The notes beneath the pieces are model-generated. The model was given only the letters and a program-made list of their open reading frames with translations, made no database searches and was not told the origin of the DNA. Source: Palauibacter sp965207805 (GTDB lineage Bacteria; Gemmatimonadota; Gemmatimonadetes; Palauibacterales; Palauibacteraceae). From it: a stretch of DNA of 64,000 bases. A program made the position numbers and the translations under genes. Positions 6,101 to 14,439 of this stretch are shown here, in pieces (within the stretch, counting starts at the first letter, position 1; every line of letters begins with the position of its first letter). The DNA is taken from positions 3,720,001-3,784,000 of the forward strand of contig OZ242312.1 in the NCBI GenBank assembly GCA_965207805.1. Direction: 5' to 3'.

Positions 6101-8614
6101 ATGCGAACATCGCTTCTGCTGCTGGTTGCGGCGGGTGTTCTTTCGAGTCCAGCCGTCGGTCAAGAGGCCGACGGGACGCGGGGCGCCGAGCATCCTCCGG
6201 CAAGTTGGCCGCAGCCGATCACACAGCTGACCCCGCCGACCTCGGCTCCCGCCGTCGACACGCTCTCCGCGGAAGTCGCGCAAGCCGTTGTCGCCGGAAC
6301 GTGCATGCGCTGCCACAACCCGCGGCGCGTGAGCGGGGGCATGTCGCTCGAGACCTTCGAGGTGACCTCGGCCGCCGACAATGCGGTGATCGCGGAGCGG
6401 ATGGTGCGGAAGCTGCGGGCCGGGATGATGCCGCCCGTCGGCGTGCGCCGGCCGACGCCCGACAGCCTGCGGACGCTCGCGGCCGTTCTCGAGTCCCGGC
6501 TGGACGCGGCATGGGACGCGAGCCCGAACCCCGGGCGGCGGACCTTCCAGCGACTGAACCGGGCCGAGTACTCGCGCTCGATCTACGATCTCCTCGACCT
6601 GGATATCGATGCGGGCGACTATCTGCCGCTGGACACGAAGAGCGCGAACTTCGACAACATCGCCGACGTCCAACTGCTCTCCCCGACGCTGATGGACGGG
6701 TATCTGCGCGCGGCAAGCGAGATCAGCCGGCTCGCGATCGGCGACCCTGAGGTCACGCCGAGCGAAGCGACGTTCCGGGTGTCGCGCTGGACCTCCCAGG
6801 CGGAGCACGTCGAGGGCACGCCATACGGGAGCCGCGGCGGCGTCGCGGTGGACCACAACTTCCCGGCCGACGGGGAGTACGTCTTCCGCGTTTCCTTCCA
6901 TCACGAGACGACCGGCGCCCTGTTCGGGAACGGCAAGGGGGCCCTGCATACGACCGACGAGCCCGAGCGGATCGAGATCTCGATCGATGGCGTGCGGGTC
7001 GCGCTGCTCGACATCGACCGCTGGATGCACGTCTCCGATCCGGACGGCGTGAACCTGAGGACGGAGCCCGTCTTCATCGAAGCGGGGCCACGCCGGGTGG
7101 CGGCCGCCTTCATCCGCACTTTCGAGGGGCCGTCGCAGGACCTGATGTCGCCGCACGACTGGTCGATCGCGAGCACGAGCATCACCGACGCGTACGGGTT
7201 CACGACGCTGCCGCACCTGCGCGACCTGGCTGTCACGGGACCCTTCGCTCCGGCGGGGATGTCGGCCACGCCGAGCCGCGAGCGCGTGTTTTCGTGCCGC
7301 CCCTCCACCCCCGAGGACGAGACGTCGTGCGCTGAAGCGATCCTCGCGCGGCTGGGGACGCGGGCCTACCGCCGGCCGCTGACGGACGACAACCTCGCCG
7401 CGCTCATGACGCTGTACCGCGCCGGAGCGGATGCGGGCGGTTTCGAGGAGGGGATTCGGCTCGCGCTGGAGGGGATTCTCGCCAGCCCTCACTTCGTGTT
7501 CCGTTTCGAGGAACGCCCCGCGCGCGAAGCGGACGGGGTGTACGCGCTGGACGACTACGATCTTGCCTCGCGGCTCTCCTTCTTCCTCTGGGCCACGGGT
7601 CCGGACGACGAACTGCTGGAGGTTGCCGCCGAGGGCCGGCTCTCGGACCCGGTCGCGCTCGATGCGCAGGTGCGCCGGATGCTGGGCGATCCGCGGGCCG
7701 AGGCCCTGGCCACGCGTTTCGCGGGGCAGTGGTTTCGGCTGCAGGACCTCGAGGGCATGAACCCGGACGTCCGCCTCTATCCGGACTTCGACCAGCAGCT
7801 CAAGGAGGCGATGCACCGCGAGACGGAACTGCTCTTCCACACGCTCGTGCAGGAAGACCGGAGCCTGCTCGAGCTGCTGACGGCCGACTACACGTTCGTG
7901 AACGAGCGCCTGGCGCGGCACTACGGCATCCCCGGCGTGACAGGAACGGATTTCCGGAGAGTCGGGATCTCCGAACCCGAGCGCCGTGGCGTGCTGGGGC
8001 ACGGCAGCATCCTCACGCTCACCTCGCACGCGAGCCGAACGTCGCCCGTCCTCCGCGGGAAGTGGGTCATGGAGGTACTGCTGGGGACGCCTCCGCCTCC
8101 GCCCCCGCCGGATGTCTCCGACCTGGAGGCGACGCCGGAGGCCGAGGAGGGCCGTCTGCTCACGGTGCGGGAGCGGCTAGAGATGCACAGGGCGAGCCCG
8201 GCCTGCCGTTCGTGCCACCGCGTGATCGACCCGATCGGTCTCGCGCTGGAGTACTTCGACGGGACGGGGGGGCGGCGCATCAAGGACAGCGGGATGCCGA
8301 TCGACGCACAGGGCGAACTCTACGATGGCACGCCGGTGACGAGCGCGGCGGATCTGCGCGCGGCGCTCCTTGCTCGGCCGGTGCCGCTCGTGCGGGCGTT
8401 CACGGAGAACCTGCTCGCCTACGCGCTCGGCCGGCGGGTCGAGTACTACGACATGCCGACCGTGCGGACCATCGCGCGGCAGGCCGCCGAACAGGACCAC
8501 CGCATGTCCGCGTTCATCCTCGGCGTGGTCAACAGCCCGGCGTTCCGGTTGAAGGGAACCGAGGCCGTGGTCGACGACATGGAGGCTGAAAGCCAGGGAT
8601 CCCAGGAGGACTGA
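6101..8614 (+). CDS. DUF1592/DUF1588-type cytochrome c-like protein (triad A, gene 1)
   Basis: The 837-aa exported protein starts MRTSLLLLVAAGVLSSPAVG, a signal peptide. A haem-type CxxCH (CMRCH) lies at residues 68-72. The body matches the planctomycete-type multidomain order: DUF1587 (FQRLNRAEYSRSIYDLLDLD), a carbohydrate-binding-like middle part, DUF1595 and DUF1592 (the LSFFLWATGPDDELL region), DUF1588 with a second CxxCH (CRSCH, 702-706, followed by RVIDPIGLALEYFDG), and DUF1585 at the end. The ATG at 6101 is preferred because it opens the signal peptide. It overlaps the next gene as TGATG. Families of this type are thought to act in periplasmic redox or polymer degradation, but the reaction is not established. 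Confidence 0.9.
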   Translation: MRTSLLLLVAAGVLSSPAVGQEADGTRGAEHPPASWPQPITQLTPPTSAPAVDTLSAEVAQAVVAGTCMRCHNPRRVSGGMSLETFEVTSAADNAVIAERMVRKLRAGMMPPVGVRRPTPDSLRTLAAVLESRLDAAWDASPNPGRRTFQRLNRAEYSRSIYDLLDLDIDAGDYLPLDTKSANFDNIADVQLLSPTLMDGYLRAASEISRLAIGDPEVTPSEATFRVSRWTSQAEHVEGTPYGSRGGVAVDHNFPADGEYVFRVSFHHETTGALFGNGKGALHTTDEPERIEISIDGVRVALLDIDRWMHVSDPDGVNLRTEPVFIEAGPRRVAAAFIRTFEGPSQDLMSPHDWSIASTSITDAYGFTTLPHLRDLAVTGPFAPAGMSATPSRERVFSCRPSTPEDETSCAEAILARLGTRAYRRPLTDDNLAALMTLYRAGADAGGFEEGIRLALEGILASPHFVFRFEERPAREADGVYALDDYDLASRLSFFLWATGPDDELLEVAAEGRLSDPVALDAQVRRMLGDPRAEALATRFAGQWFRLQDLEGMNPDVRLYPDFDQQLKEAMHRETELLFHTLVQEDRSLLELLTADYTFVNERLARHYGIPGVTGTDFRRVGISEPERRGVLGHGSILTLTSHASRTSPVLRGKWVMEVLLGTPPPPPPPDVSDLEATPEAEEGRLLTVRERLEMHRASPACRSCHRVIDPIGLALEYFDGTGGRRIKDSGMPIDAQGELYDGTPVTSAADLRAALLARPVPLVRAFTENLLAYALGRRVEYYDMPTVRTIARQAAEQDHRMSAFILGVVNSPAFRLKGTEAVVDDMEAESQGSQED

Positions 8615-10005
8615 TGGAGTTCATCACAGGGAAACACCTCTCTCGCCGGACGTTCCTCCGGGGCGCGGGGGCGACCGTCGCCCTGCCGCTGCTCGACGCG
8701 ATGGTGCCGGCGGGCCGGCTGTGGGCGCGCGAGGTCGCGGATCCGACTCGGCTCGTCTGCATCGAGATGGTTCACGGCGCGGCGGGGAGCAGCGGGTTCG
8801 GGGCGGCGCAGAACTACTGGTCGCCTGCGGCCACCGGCCGGGGCTTCGACCTGTCGCCGACCGCCCTGAGTTCGCTCGAGCCGTACCGGGACTATCTCAC
8901 GATCATCAGCGACACGGACGTCGAGCCCGCCGAGGCGACGAAGCCGAAGGAGATCGGTGGGGACCACTTCCGGTCGAGCGCCACGTTCCTCACGCAGGCG
9001 CACCCGAAACAGACGGAGAGTTCGGACGTCTTCGTGGGGCCGTCGCTGGACCAGCTCTACGCGCACCGCTTCGGGCAGGACACGCCGATCCCGTCCATGC
9101 AGCTCTGCATCGAGAACGTGGACCAGGCCGGGGGCTGCGCGTACGGGTACGCGTGCGTCTACACGGACACGATCAGCTGGTCCTCGCCGACGCAGCCGCT
9201 CCCGATGATCCGGGATCCGCGGGTCGCGTTCGACCAGCTCTTCGGGGCGGGCGGGACGCCGGAGGCGCGCGAGGCGCGGCAGCGCTCGAGCGCCAGCATC
9301 CTCGACTTCCTCACGGGCGAGGTCGCGAGCCTCAAGGGTCGGCTCGATCCGTCCGACCGGCAGCGCATGGACCGCTACCTGGAGAACGTGCGGGAGATCG
9401 AGCGTCGTATCCAGCGGGTGGTGGCGCGCAACGAGTCCGGCGAAAACCGGGATCTGCCGGAGGCGCCGGCGGGGGTGCCGGACTCGTTCGACGAGCACGT
9501 GAAGCTGATGTTCGACCTGCAGGCGCTCGCCTTCCAGGCGGACATGACGCGCGTGTTCTCGTTCAAGATGGGACGGGACGCGTCGGGGCGGGTCTACCCG
9601 GAAAGCGGGATCGACACGGGCTTCCACCCGGCGTCGCACCACGGCGACAACGAGAACAACATCACGGACTTCGCACAGATCAACCGCTACCACGTCGGGC
9701 TCGTCCCGTACTTCCTCGACCGGCTGAAGGAGTCGATGGAGGGGGACACGCACCTGCTCGACAAGACGATGATCATCTACGGGTCGCCGATGGGGGATCC
9801 GAACGTGCACAACCACAAGCGGTGCCCGCTCTTCGTGGTGGGCGGCGCGCAGGGGAGGATGGAAGGCAACCTTCACCTGCGGGCCCAGCCGGGCACACCG
9901 ATGGCGAACGTGATGCTGAGCCTCATGCACCGGCTCGGGATGGACGATGTGACGAGCTTCGGGAACAGCACCGGGACGTTCTCGTTCGCGGAGGCGGCGG
10001 ACTGA
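8614..10005 (+). CDS. Tat-exported DUF1552 protein (triad A, gene 2)
   Basis: The 463-aa protein opens with a twin-arginine signal, SRRTFLRGAG (R11-R12), followed by the hydrophobic stretch VALPLLDAMVPAG. The body carries the DUF1552 pattern: VHGAAGSS, GGDHFRSSATFLTQAHPKQT, NVREIERRIQRV, PDSFDEHVKLMFDLQALAFQ and a C-terminal DKTMIIYGSPMGDPNVHNHK. DUF1552 proteins are regularly encoded beside DUF1592 proteins, and that pairing is seen here. Tat export implies folding, perhaps with a cofactor or metal, before transport. The start overlaps the DUF1592 stop, and the gene in turn overlaps the ankyrin gene (TGATG again), so the three products are probably made in fixed proportion. Confidence 0.9.
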   Translation: MEFITGKHLSRRTFLRGAGATVALPLLDAMVPAGRLWAREVADPTRLVCIEMVHGAAGSSGFGAAQNYWSPAATGRGFDLSPTALSSLEPYRDYLTIISDTDVEPAEATKPKEIGGDHFRSSATFLTQAHPKQTESSDVFVGPSLDQLYAHRFGQDTPIPSMQLCIENVDQAGGCAYGYACVYTDTISWSSPTQPLPMIRDPRVAFDQLFGAGGTPEAREARQRSSASILDFLTGEVASLKGRLDPSDRQRMDRYLENVREIERRIQRVVARNESGENRDLPEAPAGVPDSFDEHVKLMFDLQALAFQADMTRVFSFKMGRDASGRVYPESGIDTGFHPASHHGDNENNITDFAQINRYHVGLVPYFLDRLKESMEGDTHLLDKTMIIYGSPMGDPNVHNHKRCPLFVVGGAQGRMEGNLHLRAQPGTPMANVMLSLMHRLGMDDVTSFGNSTGTFSFAEAAD

Positions 10006-11777
10006 TGCGGCACGCGCGATCGATCGTCTTCGCGGCGGCGGCGCTGCTCGCCCTCGGGGCCGCCGCGCCGGTCGGGGCGCCGGCCGGGTCTGATGCTCCG
10101 GTGGCCGATGCGGCCATGCGCGGCGACCTGGCCGCCGTGCGGTCGCTGCTCGCCGCGGGCGAGGACGTGAACGCCGCCCGGGGCGACGGCATGACGGCAC
10201 TCCACTGGGCCGCGATGAAGGGGCGGCTCGACGTGGCCGAAGTGCTGATCGACGCGGGCGCGGCTCTGGAGGCGGGCACGCGGCTGGGCGGGCACACGCC
10301 GCTCCACGTGGCGAGCCGGGCGGCGCACGCGCCGCTCGTCGAGGCGCTGCTGGGAGCGGGAGCCGACGCGCGCGCCGCGACGTCGACCGGCGCGACCGCG
10401 CTGCACTTCGCCGCCGCGGCCGGGTCCACGACTGCGGTCGAGGTGCTGGTGCGCCACGGCGCCGATCCGGACGCCCGGGAGCCCGAGTGGGGCCAGACGC
10501 CGCTCATGTTCGCCGCGGCGGCGGGCCGGGCCGGCTCGCTGGGCGCCCTCATCGACGCGGGGGCCGACGTCTCGATCACCGCGTACGTGCTCGACATCGT
10601 GGCGCGCGATGCGTGGGACCAGCTCGACCGCCGCGAACGCAATGCCCGCGTGGCGGCGCTCCGGGCGGGCCACACGCCGCCGGCCCCGTCACGGCGCGAA
10701 GCGGCCCCCAGGCCGACCGCCGGTGCCGGCCCCGGCCTCCAGCCCGTGCGGCTCGAGGACCCCGAGGAGCCCACCTGCTCCGGCTGCCTGGGCAACTACG
10801 CCGACCTCGTGGGCACGCACGGCGGATTGACCGCGCTCCTTCTCGCGGCCCGCGAAGGCCATCGCGACGCCGCGCTGGCCCTGCTCGACAGGGGGGCGGA
10901 CATTGACCAGCGAAGCGCCGCGGACGACACGACCCCGCTGCTCATCGCGATGATCAACGGGCACTTCGACCTCGCGATGGAACTCTTCGCGCGCGGCGCC
11001 GACCCCAACCTCGCGAGCGACGCCGGCGCCACCCCGCTGTACGCGGCGCTCAACATGCACTGGGCCCCGAAGGCGCGGCATCCACAGCCCACGGACGTGC
11101 ACCAGCAGGAGTGGTCGTACATCGACGTGATGCGAACGCTGCTCGAAGCGGGCGTCGACCCGAACGCACGGCTGAAGAAGTCGCTCTGGTTCACGACGTA
11201 CAACCGGGACCTCCTGGGCGTCGACCGCACCGGCGCCACGCCCTTCTGGCGCGCCGCGCACGCGCTCGACATCGAGGCCATGAAGCTGCTCCTCGAGTAC
11301 GGAGCCGATCCCGCGACCCCGACGGCGAAGGTGCCGGAGCGGCGTTACGGCCGTGGCGGAGACGACATCGACTACTCCGGTCTCGACCCGATTCCCGTCG
11401 GGGGACCGGCGGTCCACCCCATCCATGCGGCGGCCGGCGTCGGCTACGGGCAGGGATTCGCCGGCAATTCCCACCGCCACGTGCCGGACGGCTGGTTGCC
11501 GGCCATGAAGTTCCTCGTCGAGGAACTCGGCGCCGACGTGAACGCGCGCGACCACAACGGGTACTCGCCCGCCCACCACGCCGCGTCGCGCGGCGACAAC
11601 GAGATGATCCTCTATCTCGTCGAGCGGGGCGCCGACGTGACGCTCGTGGCCCGCAACGGCCAGACCACCGTCGACCTGGCCAACGGACCCGTCCAGCGCG
11701 TGCAGCCGTTCCCGGAGACGATCGCCCTCCTCGAGAGCCTCGGGGCGAAGAACAACCACCGCTGCGTCTCCTGCTGA
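10005..11777 (+). CDS. Exported ankyrin-repeat protein (triad A, gene 3)
   Basis: The 590-aa product has a signal peptide (RSIVFAAAALLALGAAAPVG) and then about eleven ankyrin repeats in three blocks, with typical units such as DGMTALHWAAMKGRLDVAEV and NGYSPAHHAASRGDNEMILY. A linker of roughly 60 residues after the fifth repeat holds a CSGC pair (C258, C261), and the protein ends in CVSC (C587, C590). These could be disulfides or a metal site in the periplasm. The ATG at 10005 overlaps the DUF1552 stop. The frame stays open upstream to 8721, but that part is antiparallel noise over the DUF1552 gene. Ankyrin proteins act as binding scaffolds, so a role in holding gene-1 and gene-2 products is inferred from the operon. 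Confidence 0.88.
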   Translation: MRHARSIVFAAAALLALGAAAPVGAPAGSDAPVADAAMRGDLAAVRSLLAAGEDVNAARGDGMTALHWAAMKGRLDVAEVLIDAGAALEAGTRLGGHTPLHVASRAAHAPLVEALLGAGADARAATSTGATALHFAAAAGSTTAVEVLVRHGADPDAREPEWGQTPLMFAAAAGRAGSLGALIDAGADVSITAYVLDIVARDAWDQLDRRERNARVAALRAGHTPPAPSRREAAPRPTAGAGPGLQPVRLEDPEEPTCSGCLGNYADLVGTHGGLTALLLAAREGHRDAALALLDRGADIDQRSAADDTTPLLIAMINGHFDLAMELFARGADPNLASDAGATPLYAALNMHWAPKARHPQPTDVHQQEWSYIDVMRTLLEAGVDPNARLKKSLWFTTYNRDLLGVDRTGATPFWRAAHALDIEAMKLLLEYGADPATPTAKVPERRYGRGGDDIDYSGLDPIPVGGPAVHPIHAAAGVGYGQGFAGNSHRHVPDGWLPAMKFLVEELGADVNARDHNGYSPAHHAASRGDNEMILYLVERGADVTLVARNGQTTVDLANGPVQRVQPFPETIALLESLGAKNNHRCVSC

Positions 11778-11850
11778 CCGCACGCCATCGACGGTCCGTG
11801 CCGAGAACCTTCAACCAAGCCCGGCGACCTCAGGCCGGCCTGACCTGACC

Positions 11851-13392
11851 ATGCCAGATTCCGTTACCGTCCGAGAACTGCTCGCGGGCAGTTCGGGGGA
11901 AAGTCCCGCGATCGCGGCGCCGGGACGCAATCCGCTGAACTTCGACGGTCTCCGCAGCCAGGTTGAAGACACCGTCGCCGCGCTGAACGGCTTCGGCATC
12001 GGGCGGAACGATCGCGTGGCCATCGTCCTCCCCAACGGACCCGAGATGGCCTCCGCCTTCGTCGCCGTGGCGTGCGCCGCCACGGCGGCCCCGCTGAATC
12101 CCGCCTACCGGCAGCCCGAGTACGAGTTCTATCTCTCCGACCTGAGCGCGAAGACGCTCATCCTGGAAGCGGGAAGCGACTCCCCGGCGCGAGCCGCGGC
12201 CGTCGGTCTCGGGATACCGATCCTCGAACTCCAGGCGGACGCCGAGGCTCCGGCCGGGGCGTTCGAACTCGTGCCGGAGGAATCCGGGGGAACCGAATCC
12301 GGTGGCGAACGGTCCGCCGGCGGCTGGGCCGAGGAGGACGATGTCGCGCTCATCCTCCACACCTCGGGGACGACGTCACGCCCCAAGATCGTGCCGCTCT
12401 CGCACCGGAACGTGTGCGCCTCCGCGGTCAACGTTGGGCACACCCTGCGGCTCACGGCCGACGACCTCTGCCTGAACGTGATGCCGCTGTTCCACATCCA
12501 CGGACTCATAGCGGCGGTCCTCGCCCCGCTCGGCGTCGGGGGATCGATCTTCTGCACCCCCGGCTTCAACGCCCTCCGCTTCTTCGCGTGGCTCGATGAG
12601 GCGCGGCCCACCTTCTACACGGCCGTCCCCACCATGCACCAGGCGATCGTGGCGCGCGCCCCGCGTAACCGAGAGGTGATCGAGCGGAATCCGCTGCGCT
12701 TCATCCGCTCGGCCTCCGCCGCCCTCCCGCCCCAGGTGATGGCGGAACTCGAGGACGCGTTCGGCGCCCCGGTGCTGGAGGCGTACGCGATGACGGAGGC
12801 GGCGCACCAGATGACCAGCAACCCGCTTCCGCCCGCGGCCCGCAAGCCGGGGACGGTGGGGATCGCCGCCGGCCCCGAAGTCTCGGTCATGGACGAATCG
12901 GGCCCGCAGCTCCTGCCGGCGGGCGACATCGGCGAGATCGTCATCCGCGGCCCCAACGTCAGCGACGGCTACGAGAACAACCCCGCCGCGAACGCCGAGG
13001 CCTTCACCAACGGCTGGTTCCGGACGGGGGACCAGGGCGTGATGGACGACGAGGGCTACGTCACGATCACGGGTCGTCTCAAGGAGATCATCAACCGCGG
13101 CGGAGAGAAGGTCTCGCCGCGCGAGATCGACGAGGCGATCCTCGACCACCCCGCCGTGCGTCAGGTCGTGGCGTTCGCGATGCCGCACCCGAAGCTGGGA
13201 GAGGAGATCGCGGCGGCCGCGGTGCTCCGCCCCGGGATGGAGGCGACACCCCGCGAGCTTCAGGCATTCGCGGCGGAGCGGCTCGCCGACTTCAAGGTCC
13301 CGCGCAAGATCCTCTTCATGGACGACATCCCCAAGGGTCCGACCGGAAAGATTCAGCGTATCGGCATGGCCGAGAAGCTCGGCTTGACATGA
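11851..13392 (+). CDS. AMP-forming acyl-CoA synthetase, oxalate-CoA-ligase-like
   Basis: The 513-aa enzyme belongs to the ANL superfamily, which activates a carboxylate to an acyl-AMP and then a CoA thioester. Visible motifs are the P-loop LHTSGTTSRPKIVPLSH, the A5 motif YAMTEAAHQM, WFRTGDQGVMDDEGYVTITG with the hinge RLKEIINRGGEK, and the catalytic Lys motif PKGPTGKIQR near the C terminus. The stretch FNALRFFAWLDEARPTFYTA followed by VPTMHQAI resembles the oxalyl-CoA synthetase/Pcs60 branch, so oxalate or another short acid is possible. The start has only a weak Shine-Dalgarno. It follows the ankyrin gene by 73 bases. Confidence 0.85.
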   Translation: MPDSVTVRELLAGSSGESPAIAAPGRNPLNFDGLRSQVEDTVAALNGFGIGRNDRVAIVLPNGPEMASAFVAVACAATAAPLNPAYRQPEYEFYLSDLSAKTLILEAGSDSPARAAAVGLGIPILELQADAEAPAGAFELVPEESGGTESGGERSAGGWAEEDDVALILHTSGTTSRPKIVPLSHRNVCASAVNVGHTLRLTADDLCLNVMPLFHIHGLIAAVLAPLGVGGSIFCTPGFNALRFFAWLDEARPTFYTAVPTMHQAIVARAPRNREVIERNPLRFIRSASAALPPQVMAELEDAFGAPVLEAYAMTEAAHQMTSNPLPPAARKPGTVGIAAGPEVSVMDESGPQLLPAGDIGEIVIRGPNVSDGYENNPAANAEAFTNGWFRTGDQGVMDDEGYVTITGRLKEIINRGGEKVSPREIDEAILDHPAVRQVVAFAMPHPKLGEEIAAAAVLRPGMEATPRELQAFAAERLADFKVPRKILFMDDIPKGPTGKIQRIGMAEKLGLT

Positions 13393-13426
13393 GCCGCGCG
13401 GCCCATGGGAGCCGGGCGGGCCGCTG

Positions 13427-14407
13427 ATGCGGATCTGCATCTACGGGGCCGGCGCGATCGGGGGATACCTCGGTGCGCAGCTGTCGCTGGCGGGCCAGGA
13501 TGTCACGCTCATCGCGCGCGGCCCACACCTGAAGGCGATGCAGGAACACGGCGTGCGGCTGTTGATCGACGGCGAGGAGCGCGTCGCGCACCCGGTCTGC
13601 ACGGACGATCCTTCGCAGGTGGGGCCGCAGGACTACGTGATCGTCACGCTCAAGGCGCACTCCGTTCCCTGGATCGTGGAACCGATGCAGCCCCTGCTCG
13701 GGCCCGACACGGCGGTCGTCATGGCGACGAACGGTCTCCCGTGGTGGTACTTCTACGAACTCGAGGGACCGTGGCGGGACCGGCGCCTCGAGAGCCTCGA
13801 CCCCGGCGGCGTGCAATGGGACGGGATCGGTCCGGAACGCGTGATCGGTTGCGTCGTGTACGCTGCCAGCGAGGTGCCGGAACCGGGCGTCATCCGACAC
13901 CTCAAGTACAACCGGTTCACGTTCGGCGAGCCCAGCGGCGAAAAGACCGAGCGCGTGCGGCGGCTGGCGAAGGTGATGATCGAGGCCGGATTCCGGGCTC
14001 CGGTCCGGGGGATCCGGAACGAGATGTGGGTGAAGCTGTGGGGGAACGTCGCCTTCAATCCGATCAGCGCCCTCACGCAGGAGACCGTGGACACCATCGC
14101 ACGGGACCCCGACACCCGCGCCGTCGCGAAGACGATGATGCTCGAGGGACAGGCCGTCGCCGAAGCGCTGGGAGCCCGCTTTTCGATCGACATCGAGCGG
14201 CGGATCAACGGGATTGAGGCCGTGGGCGCGCACCGCACGTCGATGCTGCAGGACCTCGACAAGGGGCGTCCGATGGAGATCGACGCCCTCGTCACGGCCG
14301 TGCAGGAGATGGGGCGCATGGTCGACGTCCCCACCCCCACGATCGACGTCATCCTCGCCCTCGTCCGCCAGCGCGCCCGCGTCGCCGGCGCCTATCCACC
14401 GGGCTAG
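13427..14407 (+). CDS. 2-dehydropantoate 2-reductase family protein (PanE/ApbA-like)
   Basis: The 326-aa protein has the N-terminal NADP-binding motif GAGAIGGYLG (7-16), as expected for ketopantoate reductases, and the C-terminal helical domain with MWVKLWGNVAFNPI. In that motif K203 and nearby Asn residues match the catalytic region. PanE reduces ketopantoate to pantoate, the step after PanB. The loop NGLPWWYF is longer than in short PanE proteins and typical of a wider branch that may act on other 2-oxo acids, so I leave the symbol blank. The start ATG lies 34 bases after the CoA ligase, so the two may be co-transcribed. Confidence 0.82.
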   Translation: MRICIYGAGAIGGYLGAQLSLAGQDVTLIARGPHLKAMQEHGVRLLIDGEERVAHPVCTDDPSQVGPQDYVIVTLKAHSVPWIVEPMQPLLGPDTAVVMATNGLPWWYFYELEGPWRDRRLESLDPGGVQWDGIGPERVIGCVVYAASEVPEPGVIRHLKYNRFTFGEPSGEKTERVRRLAKVMIEAGFRAPVRGIRNEMWVKLWGNVAFNPISALTQETVDTIARDPDTRAVAKTMMLEGQAVAEALGARFSIDIERRINGIEAVGAHRTSMLQDLDKGRPMEIDALVTAVQEMGRMVDVPTPTIDVILALVRQRARVAGAYPPG

Positions 14408-14439
14408 AAGTCGAGCGTTACCGCGAACGGCCCCATGCC

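Noticed and set aside
8721..10004. Upstream extension of the ankyrin frame over the DUF1552 gene
   Set aside because: The translation is repetitive Arg/Gly-rich and unlike any domain, while the DUF1552 frame over the same DNA is clearly real; the ankyrin signal peptide starts at 10005.
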